A DNA stretch of 64,000 bases from Hydrogenophaga sp. (GTDB lineage: Bacteria; Pseudomonadota; Gammaproteobacteria; Burkholderiales; Burkholderiaceae_C), in NCBI RefSeq assembly GCF_030373245.1, contig NZ_JAUCZF010000001.1, positions 1-64,000 on the forward strand, read 5' to 3'. The notes below the pieces were generated by a model. That model worked only from the letters and a program-made list of their open reading frames with translations. It did not search any database and was not told the origin of the DNA. Positions 1-9,798 of this stretch are shown here, piece by piece. Positions within the stretch are counted from its first letter, which is position 1, and each line of letters begins with the position of its first letter. The position numbers and the translations under genes were made by a program.

Positions 1-685
1 AGGCATGCAAACCGCGGGCCAGAATTGAGGCTCAGCGGAGTTTTTCAACACAATACAGCGATTGCCGTCGGTCGCGGCCGGGAGCCGAGTTCACGGTGCT
101 TGGCAACAAGCTGTCATAGGCTCACCCGGCAGCGCGTCGGCATCAACGACCGGTAGCAAGGGGGCTGCAGTCATCCAGCGTGGCAGGCCAGAGGTTGCAC
201 AGCCAAGCCTCGGTCGAATGTTCGTTCCTAGAAGGGCCGACCCCACGCTGTCGACCCGTTCTGGTTCTTCGCCAGCGACGGAAGCGAAACGTCACCACTG
301 TCCCGTCTCGACTGTCGGGTGACTGAACGAAATAGAGCCTGAGTTTGCAAAACAAGGCCAGCCGGGCCGTTGTCGCATTGGGCGAGGAGTGTTGGTTGAC
401 TCAGAGCTTCTAGGTGCACGCCCAACCTTCGCCTCAATTGATGGTGAAGACGTTACCGTCTCGACGCAAAAAATAGGTCGTGCCTAACCGCGTCCCATAT
501 AGACGCGTGTTGGTGGGGCAGGTCCGACTAGCGGCGCTGGTTTCATCCGGTTCTCACTTCTTGGCCTGACGTTTTTGGCAGTTATGTCTGCCAAGTTGAC
601 GGCTTCACTTCGCTTTCCAGCTCAAGTCTGCGGCGATCGATATGTAAGTTGTTGATTTGTATAGGTTCAGAGCGAATCTATCCCT
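1..685. other. Gene-free leader region
   Basis: No open frame here resembles a known protein or has a good ribosome binding site. Short frames on both strands overlap each other, as expected by chance. The only structured elements are the palindrome at 575-594 and the promoter starting at 686. The left part could be the end of a decayed gene, but I cannot identify one. Confidence 0.5.
575..594. promoter_or_regulatory. Candidate enhancer dyad (TGGCAG type) for the sigma-54 activator
   Basis: A perfect inverted repeat, TTGGCAG, six bases, CTGCCAA, is centred about 100 bp upstream of the -24 element at 686. That is a usual distance for a bacterial enhancer-binding protein site. Related TGGCAG half-sites occur at 8145-8184 ahead of the cydAB promoter. 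That these bind the FisR-like regulator is inference. Confidence 0.5.
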
Positions 686-701
686 TGGCACGCTTCTTGT
701 T
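686..701 (+). promoter_or_regulatory. Sigma-54 (-24/-12) promoter of the sulfide oxidase operon
   Basis: TGGCACG, four bases, TTGT matches the RpoN consensus TGGCACG-N4-TTGC except that the -12 GC reads GT. The GG (687-688) and GT (699-700) dinucleotides have the correct 10-base spacing. The expected transcript start is about 712, some 50 bases before the ATG at 764. Confidence 0.6.
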
Positions 702-763
702 GATTCCTCCTAACACCCTGTCGGGCATTCCCCCGCAGCGGCGACATCGAGGAAGACAAGAAC

Positions 764-2155
764 ATGGACATGATCGGTCTGTATCCCACCTGGTTTGAGC
801 CGGGAGTGGGCAGTGGCTGGATCGTGGGCTTCATCGCCACGATCCACGTGCTGTTCTCCCACACCTCGGTTGGCGCAGCCATTTTCTTTGCCTGGCTGAC
901 CAACCACGCGCACCGCCACAACAAGCCCGAGCTGCTTGAATTCATCAAGCGCTACGGGTTGTTCTTGCTGGTGTTCAGCTACGTGCTGGGCTCCATCACC
1001 GGTCCGGGCATCTGGTACTCCACTACGGTGGCCAGCCCGCGCGGCATTTCAGCGCTGATCCACAGTTTCGTCTGGATGTGGGCCACCGAGTGGGTGTTTT
1101 TCGTGATTGAAGTGGTGGGCGTCTACATGCTGATCTACCTGGTGGGCAAGGTTGATGTGAAAACACACACCCGCATCTCGCTGATCTTCGGGTTGACTTC
1201 GTACACCACCATGCTGGTCATCGTGGGCATCCTGAGCTTCATGATGTGGCCGGGCAAAGCGGAATGGACCGAGACCGGCGGCGTGCTCAACGCCTTCTAC
1301 GGCCCCAACACCTTCGCCCAGTTGGGCATGCGGACCGCGTTCATGTTCACCATGACGGCGGTGGTGGGCGGCATCGTGGCCAGCCAGTTCAAGGACGCGG
1401 CGCTGAAGAAAAACATTGCTACGAAGCTGGCCTGGCTGGGTATCGTCGCCACGCTGGCCGGGGCAGGCATGCTGCAGTGGTACCTCGCCACGCTGCCCGA
1501 GACGGCCGACGTGGTGCTGCAGAATCGCCTGCCAGAGCACTTCCCCATCGCGCTATTGAGCGTGGTGGCGGGTACCTTGGCCTATTTCATCCTGACGCTG
1601 GTGCAGCCTCGCGCGCTGGTGTCCAGCCTCGCCGCTGTCATGACCGTGGCGGTACTGGTCTTCGGTCTCTGGCCCGAAGAGGTGGCGCGCGAATCCATCC
1701 GAAAGCCCTGGGTAGCTGGCCAGTATGTGTACTCCAACCAGGTGATCGGTCGCGATGTGCCGGGCATGGGTGTGAAGTCCGAGATTCCGACCATCGAGGC
1801 GCACGGTTTCATGAAGACGCTGGTGTTCGTGCCCGAGGCGCTGCGCGCCATCGACGACGGCAACCGCGTCGAGGCCGGCCGCCTGCTGGCGCTCAACACC
1901 TGCTCCAACTGCCATTCGCTGAGCAGTACCGGCATCCGCCCGCTGCGCAACTACTTCACTGGAACACACACCGAGGCCGAGATGGCCGAGTATCTGCAGG
2001 CGGCGCTGTCGGGTGGCAACACGCTTTACATGCCGCAAATCCCTTTCAACGATGACGAGGCCCGAGCGCTCGCCAGCTTCATCGTCACGCTGTCGCCCAC
2101 CCAGGTGGTGAGCACGGTCCAGGTGCCCGCCGCCAGGACCGCGGCCAAGGAGTAA
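764..2155 (+). CDS. Cytochrome bd-like oxidase subunit I with C-terminal cytochrome c domain
   Basis: This 463-residue polytopic membrane protein belongs to the CydA superfamily. Residues 1-300 hold about eight membrane helices with candidate haem ligands His28/His33 and two helix glutamates, E109 and E116, resembling the paired Glu of CydA. There is no recognisable quinol-binding Q-loop. Residues 365-445 form a class I cytochrome c domain with CSNCH at 380-384 and a likely axial Met in MPQIPF near 423. It probably takes electrons from a c-type cytochrome and reduces oxygen in the cytoplasmic membrane. It resembles the c-haem-carrying families of the bd superfamily rather than canonical quinol oxidases. 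It heads a five-gene operon with a sigma-54-type promoter. The ATG at 764 has AGGAAGAC upstream. Confidence 0.78.
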   Translation: MDMIGLYPTWFEPGVGSGWIVGFIATIHVLFSHTSVGAAIFFAWLTNHAHRHNKPELLEFIKRYGLFLLVFSYVLGSITGPGIWYSTTVASPRGISALIHSFVWMWATEWVFFVIEVVGVYMLIYLVGKVDVKTHTRISLIFGLTSYTTMLVIVGILSFMMWPGKAEWTETGGVLNAFYGPNTFAQLGMRTAFMFTMTAVVGGIVASQFKDAALKKNIATKLAWLGIVATLAGAGMLQWYLATLPETADVVLQNRLPEHFPIALLSVVAGTLAYFILTLVQPRALVSSLAAVMTVAVLVFGLWPEEVARESIRKPWVAGQYVYSNQVIGRDVPGMGVKSEIPTIEAHGFMKTLVFVPEALRAIDDGNRVEAGRLLALNTCSNCHSLSSTGIRPLRNYFTGTHTEAEMAEYLQAALSGGNTLYMPQIPFNDDEARALASFIVTLSPTQVVSTVQVPAARTAAKE

Positions 2156-2159
2156 GACC

Positions 2160-3383
2160 ATGACCCCCGAAATGCTCTATGCGTTGCGCGATCAGGCAGG
2201 TGTACCGTCCCACCCGCTGGTGTTCCTGGTGTTGGGCGTGCTCACCTTCGCGCTACATATGGCGGCGGTGCAGGTGATGCTGGGTGCTGCCTCGCTCACA
2301 CTGCGCGGCGCCTTCAGCGCCAGCACCCATTGGCGTCGCCTGGCGGCTGCCATGCTGGTCACCGCCAAGATCGCGGTGTCGGTCGCCATCGTGATCGGTG
2401 TGGCGCCACTGCTGTTCGTGCAGGTGGTGTACGACCCGTTCTGGTACACGTCCAATGTGCTCTCGGCCTGGTGGGTGATCGGCTTCATCGTGTTGCTGAT
2501 CGCCGGCTACATCGCGATGTACATCTTCTACTGGAAGAACCATGACATCATGGCCGATGGCGGGCGCGGTGGCATCTGGATGCTGCTGTCGCTGGCCCTG
2601 CTGCTGGCCGTGGGCTTCATCGTGCACAGCCTGACCAACCAGATGCTGTTTCCCGAACAATGGATGGCCTGGTATGCCCCCAAAGGCGTGGTCAACCCCG
2701 ATGGCCATTCGCTGCACTACTGGAACCTGCCGCGCTTCCTGTTCTTCATCGCGCTGTCGGCCCCGGTCACGGGGGCCTGGCTGTACGGCTACCGCCGCTA
2801 TCTTCAAGGTGGTGGCGAAACCGATGCCGCCTACCTGCGCTGGGTGCGCGGTCTGGCCCAGAGCCTGATGCTGGTCGGCGGTGTGGTGTCGGTGCTGATC
2901 GGTGCCGTCTGGATGCTGACCCTGCCTGAAAAGATGACCTGGTTTGCGTCCTCGGTCTGGATGCTGATGGCGCTGGTGGCCTTGCTCGCCGTGGTGGCCT
3001 TGCCCCTGGTGCTGCGGGACCGCATCGACAGCGGTGTTTGGGGCTACGGCATCTTCGGTGCCGGCGCCCTGGGCTTGATCGTCGTAGGCGCTGCGCGCGA
3101 GATGTTGCGTTTTGTGACCCTGCTGGGCAGCCACGGCTACGACGCCATGGACTACCGGATCAACATGGACTGGTACAGCACCTCGCTGTTCTTCGTCACC
3201 TTCGGGGTGGTCGGCGGCGTCACGCTGGCCTACCTGCTCACCGTCGCCTGGCAGGCCGGCCAGAGCAAGGGCCTGTACACCCCCAGCTCCACCGTCACCC
3301 GCATCGGTCAGTGGTCGGTCGGCCTGCTAGTGGCTTGGACCGTGCTGTATTTCGCCGTTGGCTTTTACGTTTGGGCCCGCTGA
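2160..3383 (+). CDS. Cytochrome bd-like oxidase partner subunit (second CydA-like membrane protein)
   Basis: This 407-residue protein has about ten hydrophobic helices and begins four bases after the preceding stop, so it is translated with the oxidase subunit. An N-terminal PSHPLVFLVLGVLTFALHMA segment mirrors the His-bearing first helices of CydA-type proteins, but no c-haem motif is present. By position and topology it is the structural partner of the haem-bearing subunit, as CydB or a duplicated CydA-prime is in other bd-type oxidases. It acts in the cytoplasmic membrane. Whether it binds haem cannot be read from sequence alone. Confidence 0.7.
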   Translation: MTPEMLYALRDQAGVPSHPLVFLVLGVLTFALHMAAVQVMLGAASLTLRGAFSASTHWRRLAAAMLVTAKIAVSVAIVIGVAPLLFVQVVYDPFWYTSNVLSAWWVIGFIVLLIAGYIAMYIFYWKNHDIMADGGRGGIWMLLSLALLLAVGFIVHSLTNQMLFPEQWMAWYAPKGVVNPDGHSLHYWNLPRFLFFIALSAPVTGAWLYGYRRYLQGGGETDAAYLRWVRGLAQSLMLVGGVVSVLIGAVWMLTLPEKMTWFASSVWMLMALVALLAVVALPLVLRDRIDSGVWGYGIFGAGALGLIVVGAAREMLRFVTLLGSHGYDAMDYRINMDWYSTSLFFVTFGVVGGVTLAYLLTVAWQAGQSKGLYTPSSTVTRIGQWSVGLLVAWTVLYFAVGFYVWAR

Positions 3384-3384
3384 T

Positions 3385-3846
3385 ATGAAACAACCACTCG
3401 ACATGTCGACCTTGCCATCGGCACACCCCTCGCTGCCATGGCGTCAGGTCTTGGTCTGGACGATTCTGGTGGCGCTCGGTGCCACCGTGGCGACCTCGCT
3501 GGCGGTGCGCGCCATCGCGCAGACCTCGCCCACACCGGTGGCCGTTGCAAACGCAATCGCATCCCCGACCAGCGAGCCGCTGGTCTCGGGCGAAATGATG
3601 GCCCACAGCTGTGCCGCCTGCCACGGCACGCTGGGACGACTTGGCGACGAGTCCTTCGTGCCCTTGGCCGGCATGCCGGTGCGGCAGTTCGTGACCACCA
3701 TGACCGACTTCCGTGAAGGTCGACGTCCGGCCACGCTCATGAGCCACGTGGCCCAGGGCTTCAGCGACGCCGAGATTCGCGCCATGGGCGACTTTTTCGT
3801 TGCCGTCCCGCCCCAGGCGGTACCCGAATCCAAAGGAGGTCAGTGA
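3385..3846 (+). CDS. Membrane-anchored monohaem cytochrome c (c553-like)
   Basis: The 153-residue product has one N-terminal membrane helix (about residues 23-45) that anchors it or acts as an uncleaved signal. A periplasmic domain with one CAACH haem motif near residue 75 follows, with an axial Met candidate in TLMSHVAQGF. It is a small class I cytochrome of the type found beside flavocytochrome c sulfide dehydrogenases. Placed between oxidase and flavoprotein genes, it is a natural electron shuttle between them. The ATG at 3385 directly follows the previous stop; an in-frame TTG 27 bases earlier would overlap the upstream gene. Confidence 0.8.
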   Translation: MKQPLDMSTLPSAHPSLPWRQVLVWTILVALGATVATSLAVRAIAQTSPTPVAVANAIASPTSEPLVSGEMMAHSCAACHGTLGRLGDESFVPLAGMPVRQFVTTMTDFREGRRPATLMSHVAQGFSDAEIRAMGDFFVAVPPQAVPESKGGQ

Positions 3847-5213
3847 TGGCCCACGCTGATCTATCCAAGTCTTCCCTGTCGCGTCGCGACTGGCTGATGC
3901 AGGCCCTCGGCCTGCTTTCGGTGGCTGCGGCGCCCAGTCTGTCGTTTGCCGCCGAGACCGCCCACATCGTCATCGTTGGTGGCGGGGTGGGGGGTGCCAC
4001 CACGGCGAAATACCTCAAGCTGTTCAACCCGTCGCTCAGGGTCACGGTGATCGAGAAGAACCCGGTCTATGTGCGACCGTATGGCTCCAGCGAGGTGCTG
4101 AACCAGCACGCCAGCATGGATGAGCTCAACGTGAGCTACGACGCGCTGCGAAACACTTACGGCATCAATTTCGTGTTCGACACCGTCACCGGCTTCGCCC
4201 CGGTCGCGCGCACCGTGAATACCGCTGGCCGGCAGAAGATCGCCTACGACCGACTGGTCGTCTCCCCTGGCATCCAGTTGCTCTACGAAAACTACGCCGG
4301 TTACAGCGAGTCCGTGGCTCGCACCGCCGTGCCTTCGGGCTGGATTCCTGGCGATCAGACCGCCTTGCTGGCCAGGCAGCTGCAGGGCATGCGCCGGGGC
4401 GGCACCTTCGTCATCGCGGCGCCACCCAGCCCCTACCGCTGCCCGCCGGGACCCTACGAACGCGCCGCGCTCATGACCGAGTGGTTCTCGAAGCACAACC
4501 CGACGGCCAAGGTCATCATCGTCGACCCGAAGGACAGCTTCGTGACCGACCAGACCATGATGCTGGGCTGGAACCGGCTCTACAACTTCAACCTGCCCAC
4601 CGACTACGTGGAGAAGATGCAGGGTCAGGTCGAAGTAAAGCAGCACAGCGGCACCAGCATGCTGAGCTGGGTGCGTGGCAAGGAAGGCGGCCGCACGCTC
4701 AAGATCGACGCGAAGAACATGCGCATCGAGACCGAGGCCGAGACCATCAAGGCCGATGTGATCAACGTCATTCCACCCATGAGGGCCGGGCAGGTTGCCA
4801 TGACCTTGGGGCTGACCGATGGCAGCGGCTTCTGCCCGGTGGATCGGCGCACGTTTGCTTCCACGCTGCAGCCCAACGTGCATGTCATTGGCGACGCCTG
4901 CATTGCGGATGCCATGCCCAAGAGCGGTTTCTCCGCCAACAACCAGGCCAAGGTGGTGGCGCGCGCCATCGTCGAGGAACTGGCCGGGCGCAGCGCGCCC
5001 GAGCCCCTGTGGGAGAACACCTGCTACGCGCTGGCCGGCAAGGACTACGGCCTGTTTGTGGCCGACGTCTTCAAGATCGTCGACGGCAAGATCGCCCGCA
5101 TCAACACGAAGCAGCGCTACCTGCCGCTGAACGCCACGCCAGCTCAGATCAAACTCGGTGCCCGCTACCAGCAGGCCTGGCTGCGCACTTTCACCGCCGA
5201 CTGCTTCACCTGA
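3846..5213 (+). CDS. fccB: Flavocytochrome c sulfide dehydrogenase, flavin subunit (FccB/SoxF-like)
   Basis: This 455-residue flavoprotein oxidises sulfide in the periplasm and passes electrons to a cytochrome c partner. It begins with a twin-arginine signal (SRRDWLMQ, residues 12-19), then an FAD-binding GGGVGG motif (45-50). The RCPPGPYERA motif around residue 198 and FCPVD around 330 carry Cys199 and Cys330, the pair that forms the redox-active disulfide in this family. The cysteine that covalently holds FAD in Allochromatium FccB (context YTCYLSNEV) is replaced here (RPYGSSEV), so flavin is probably bound non-covalently. The ATG at 3846 overlaps the previous stop by one base and has AGGAGG six bases upstream. 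Confidence 0.88.
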   Translation: MAHADLSKSSLSRRDWLMQALGLLSVAAAPSLSFAAETAHIVIVGGGVGGATTAKYLKLFNPSLRVTVIEKNPVYVRPYGSSEVLNQHASMDELNVSYDALRNTYGINFVFDTVTGFAPVARTVNTAGRQKIAYDRLVVSPGIQLLYENYAGYSESVARTAVPSGWIPGDQTALLARQLQGMRRGGTFVIAAPPSPYRCPPGPYERAALMTEWFSKHNPTAKVIIVDPKDSFVTDQTMMLGWNRLYNFNLPTDYVEKMQGQVEVKQHSGTSMLSWVRGKEGGRTLKIDAKNMRIETEAETIKADVINVIPPMRAGQVAMTLGLTDGSGFCPVDRRTFASTLQPNVHVIGDACIADAMPKSGFSANNQAKVVARAIVEELAGRSAPEPLWENTCYALAGKDYGLFVADVFKIVDGKIARINTKQRYLPLNATPAQIKLGARYQQAWLRTFTADCFT

Positions 5214-5227
5214 ACGGAATCCGCCCC

Positions 5228-6016
5228 ATGACCCACGATCCTTACCTGGAAGAGCTGGCGGCAGCCACCGATGGCCTGTTTCGTCGATCGCTCAGCGCGA
5301 TCGCTCTCACCGCCGTCGCTTTTGTGATCGGTCTGTCGGCTGGCAATGCGTTGGCCAACGATTCGACCGACAGCGGCGTTGCGAAAGGCTGGACGCCCGC
5401 CACCTTGCGCCACGCCCTGGCGGCACTGCCAGCCGGTGACGAGGTGCGCGGGCGGGAAGTGAACCAGCAGCTGTTCTGCGCCTCCTGCCACGGGGACAAC
5501 GGTGTGGCACCCACCCAGAACTGGCCCCATCTGGCCGGGCAGAAATCGGCCTACACGGCCAAGATGCTGCTCGACTACCAGAGCCGCCTGCGACTGGAGG
5601 GCAAGCGGGCTGAACTCATGCACGACATCGCCGTCATGATGACGCCGCAGCAGATCGCCGACGTGTCGGCGTTTTACGCCGCCTTGCCAGCACCGGGCGA
5701 CGATGGCACGCCGCGCCCCTCAGTCCTGGGCGAGGGCATGAGCGCAGCGCAGCTGGTGCGCAAGGGCGACCCCTCACGTTTGCTCACACCCTGCGCCAGC
5801 TGTCATGGTGTGAAGGGTCAGGGCGGCAAGCTGGAAGCGTCGGCCTTGGCAGGGCAGAACCCGCTGTACTTCACCCGCACCCTGCTCGACTACCAGAGCG
5901 GCGTGCGTTCGAACGACGCGGCCAAGGGAATGAGCACCTTTGCGAAAAAACTCACGCGCGGTGAGATCGAGGCATTGGCGACCTACTACGCCGATCTGCC
6001 CGAGCGCAATCGGTAG
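5228..6016 (+). CDS. fccA: Dihaem cytochrome c (FccA/cytochrome c4-like)
   Basis: The 262-residue product has an uncleaved-looking N-terminal membrane segment (about residues 22-42) and two cytochrome c domains, each with a CASCHG haem motif and a downstream Met candidate. Two-haem proteins of this size serve as the electron-accepting subunit of flavocytochrome c. The gene lies 14 bases after fccB. The same frame is open far upstream across fccB; the ATG at 5228 was chosen because it precedes the export signal and the conserved domains. The cytochrome c4 family is the alternative name for the same fold. Confidence 0.8.
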   Translation: MTHDPYLEELAAATDGLFRRSLSAIALTAVAFVIGLSAGNALANDSTDSGVAKGWTPATLRHALAALPAGDEVRGREVNQQLFCASCHGDNGVAPTQNWPHLAGQKSAYTAKMLLDYQSRLRLEGKRAELMHDIAVMMTPQQIADVSAFYAALPAPGDDGTPRPSVLGEGMSAAQLVRKGDPSRLLTPCASCHGVKGQGGKLEASALAGQNPLYFTRTLLDYQSGVRSNDAAKGMSTFAKKLTRGEIEALATYYADLPERNR

Positions 6017-6026
6017 ACTGCTGGTG

Positions 6027-6629
6027 ATGAACTTCTGGGATCAGAACTTTTCGATCGGCGGCTACAAGTACGGCACCGCACCCAATACGTTTCTGGTGGA
6101 GCAGCAGCAACGCTTCCAACCCGGCAGCGATGTGCTGGTTCCGGGCGACGGCGAGGGCCGCAACGGTGTCTGGCTGGCCCAGCAGGGCCACCGGGTGACG
6201 GCCATGGATGGCTCGGCTGTGGGCCTGCACAAGGCGCAGGCGCTGGCGACCGAGCGTGGCGTCGCACTGCACACCGTGCTCGGTGACCTTGCCGACTGGA
6301 CGCCCGAGCCTTTCAGCTTCGATGCGGTGGTGCTGGTATTCGTCCATCTGCCGCCCGCCGTCCGTGTTGGGTCCCACAGGCGTCTGGCCGCTGCTCTGCG
6401 TCCGGGCGGCTGGTTGCTGCTGGAAGGTTTTCATCCACAGCAACTGCAGCATCGCAGCGGTGGTCCGAAGGACCCAGCCATGCTGTTCACCCCCGAATTG
6501 CTGCGGGACGACTTCGCGGGCCTGCTCGAGGAAAAAATGGCCTGGGAGGGCGAGGTGGCGTTGGATGAAGGACCCGGACACCAGGGCCTTGCACACACCA
6601 CCCGCTGGCTGGGTCGGGCCTCTGATTGA
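6027..6629 (+). CDS. SAM-dependent methyltransferase (tellurite-resistance/TPMT-like)
   Basis: This 200-residue class I methyltransferase starts with FWDQNFSIGGYKYGTAPN, typical of small methyltransferases related to TehB and thiopurine methyltransferase. A SAM-binding motif (VLVPGDGEGRNGVWLA, about 40-55) follows. The substrate is unknown; in a sulfide locus a thiol or chalcogen substrate is possible but unproven. It starts 10 bases after the dihaem cytochrome gene, so it is probably the last gene of the operon. It converges with the sigma-54 regulator gene. Confidence 0.75.
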   Translation: MNFWDQNFSIGGYKYGTAPNTFLVEQQQRFQPGSDVLVPGDGEGRNGVWLAQQGHRVTAMDGSAVGLHKAQALATERGVALHTVLGDLADWTPEPFSFDAVVLVFVHLPPAVRVGSHRRLAAALRPGGWLLLEGFHPQQLQHRSGGPKDPAMLFTPELLRDDFAGLLEEKMAWEGEVALDEGPGHQGLAHTTRWLGRASD

Positions 6630-6736
6630 ATGGTTTACAGCCCAGGCAGATGCCAAGGGCCGATTCGAGAGGGATCGCGTTTGGGAGCAGCTGCAGGTCA
6701 GCTCCTTCAGCAGTTCCCCTGGGCTGAGCTACCCGG

Positions 6737-8101
<1,365 letters not shown>

Positions 8102-8144
8102 GGCGTGTTCCTGGGCATGGTCGAAAACGGCAAGCCACCGGCAT

Positions 8145-8184
8145 TCTCTGCCATAAGTGGCAGTTGTAGCGGCAGTGGCAGAGA
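8145..8184. promoter_or_regulatory. TGGCAG repeat array, candidate enhancer for cydAB and fisR
   Basis: Outer arms TCTCTGCCA (8145-8153) and TGGCAGAGA (8176-8184) form a perfect inverted repeat. Inside are CTGCCA-N4-TGGCAG (8148-8163) and a CGGCAG half-site (8170-8175). It lies 65-105 bp before the -24 element at 8249 and just ahead of the proposed fisR start. The half-sites match the dyad at 575-594. Confidence 0.5.
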
Positions 8185-8248
8185 AAGCCCCTGACAGGCT
8201 CAGTCGAAAGACCATTGAATTCATTGCACTTTTGAGTCCGCGCTCGCG

Positions 8249-8263
8249 AGGCACGGATCTTGA
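8249..8263 (+). promoter_or_regulatory. Candidate sigma-54 promoter of the cydAB operon
   Basis: AGGCACG, four bases, TTGA shares GGCACG-N4-TTG with the promoter at 686. GG (8250-8251) and GA (8262-8263) have RpoN spacing, but the -12 GC is imperfect. It lies about 110 bases before the cydA ATG. Confidence 0.45.
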
Positions 8264-8375
8264 TAAGTAATGGGTGATGAATATCTCCGTTGCCCGTCGC
8301 ACAGATCCCGAACACGGACCGCTTCAGACTCCAGAGCCGATTCAGGCCAGCCCCGAATGACGCAAGGACCCCAAG

Positions 8376-9788
8376 ATGTTTGATGTAACCGACGCGCTGC
8401 TGCTGGCGCGAATCCAGTTCGCGTTCACGGTGAGTTTTCACTTTCTCTTTCCCGCCATCACGATCGGTCTGGCCAGTTACCTGGCGGTGCTCGAAGGCCT
8501 CTGGCTGAAAACCGGGCGCGCCGACTACATGGACCTGTTCCGTTACTGGATCAAGATCTTCGCGCTGGTGTTCGCCATGGGGGTGGTCTCGGGCATCGTC
8601 ATGTCGTATCAGTTCGGCACCAACTGGGCGGTGTTCTCCGACAAGGCCGGCCCGATCATCGGCCCGCTGATGGCCTATGAGGTGCTGACCGCCTTCTTCC
8701 TCGAAGCCGGCTTCCTGGGCGTGATGCTGTTCGGCATGAACCGGGTGGGCAAACGCCTGCACTTCACCGCGACGCTGATGGTGGCTTTGGGCACCTTTGT
8801 CTCCGCCTTCTGGATCCTCTCGGTCAACAGCTGGATGCAGACCCCAGCCGGTTACGCGATGAACGCCAATGGTCAGTTCATTTCCGCTGGCAGCTGGCTG
8901 GCCATCATCTTCAACCCCAGTTTTCCCTACCGGCTGGTGCACACCTTGTCGGCTGCTTACCTGACCACCGCGTTCCTGGTGGGCGCTGTGGGTGCCTGGC
9001 ACCTGCTGAAGGACCGCACCAACCCGCGCGCGCGCCTCATGTTCTCCATGGCGATGTGGATGGCTGCCATCGTGGCGCCGCTGCAGATCGTTCTGGGCGA
9101 CATGCATGGCCTGAACACGCTGGAACATCAGCCCGTGAAGGTGATGGCGATGGAAGGCCACTATCAGAGCCACCCTGAAGGGGCGCCGCTGATCCTGTTT
9201 GGTATTCCGAACAGCGCCGAAGGCCGTGTGGACTACGCGGTGGAAATTCCGAAGCTGTCCTCCCTGATCCTCAAGCACGATCTCAACGCCCCGATGCAGG
9301 GCCTGGACACCGTGCCTGCGGCCGATCACCCACCCGTGGGCGTGGTGTTCTGGTCCTTCCGCATCATGGTCGGGCTGGGTTTCCTGATGGCCGGTCTGGG
9401 CATGCTCAGCTTGTGGGCTCGCGCCAAGGGCCGTCTGTACGAATGGAAGTGGCTGCACCGCTTCGCGCTGGTGATGGGCCCGTCCGGGTTGATCGCGGTG
9501 CTCGCGGGCTGGATCACCACCGAGGTGGGTCGCCAGCCCTGGACCATCCAGGGCCTGATGCGCACGGCGGAGTCGGCCTCACCGCTGGCAGCGCCGGCAG
9601 TGGCGGCCTCGCTGGTGGCCTTTGTGATCGTGTACTTCGCGGTCTTCGGTGCCGGGGTGATCTACATCCTGAAGCTGATGGCCAAGCCGCCAGTGGTGCA
9701 CGAGTCGGCCCCTCCCAACATTCCCGCACGCGCTGCCGGCACCACACCCGCCGTGGCGCTGCGGCCCGATGCGCTGGCAACCGAATAA
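8376..9788 (+). CDS. cydA: Cytochrome bd ubiquinol oxidase subunit I (cyanide-insensitive type)
   Basis: The 470-residue membrane protein is a full-length CydA. Family residues are visible: His22 (high-spin haem b ligand region, FHFLFPA), helix glutamates Glu102 and Glu110, His189 and Met331 (FRIMVGLG) as low-spin haem b ligands, and the GRQPW motif at 385-389. The periplasmic Q-loop after GDMHGLNTLEHQP is short, as in CioA-type oxidases that resist cyanide and sulfide. It oxidises ubiquinol and reduces oxygen to water. Sulfide resistance would suit a sulfide-oxidising locus. It is followed by cydB and a small DUF2474 gene. Confidence 0.93.
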   Translation: MFDVTDALLLARIQFAFTVSFHFLFPAITIGLASYLAVLEGLWLKTGRADYMDLFRYWIKIFALVFAMGVVSGIVMSYQFGTNWAVFSDKAGPIIGPLMAYEVLTAFFLEAGFLGVMLFGMNRVGKRLHFTATLMVALGTFVSAFWILSVNSWMQTPAGYAMNANGQFISAGSWLAIIFNPSFPYRLVHTLSAAYLTTAFLVGAVGAWHLLKDRTNPRARLMFSMAMWMAAIVAPLQIVLGDMHGLNTLEHQPVKVMAMEGHYQSHPEGAPLILFGIPNSAEGRVDYAVEIPKLSSLILKHDLNAPMQGLDTVPAADHPPVGVVFWSFRIMVGLGFLMAGLGMLSLWARAKGRLYEWKWLHRFALVMGPSGLIAVLAGWITTEVGRQPWTIQGLMRTAESASPLAAPAVAASLVAFVIVYFAVFGAGVIYILKLMAKPPVVHESAPPNIPARAAGTTPAVALRPDALATE

Positions 9789-9798
9789 GGAGATCCGC

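Noticed and set aside
4481..5227. N-terminal extension of the dihaem cytochrome across fccB
   Set aside because: Codons there are the out-of-frame reading of fccB; the export signal begins at 5228.
8102..8302. Longer N-terminus for the FisR-like protein
   Set aside because: It has no ribosome binding site, no homology to the PAS family, and covers the repeat array 8145-8184.
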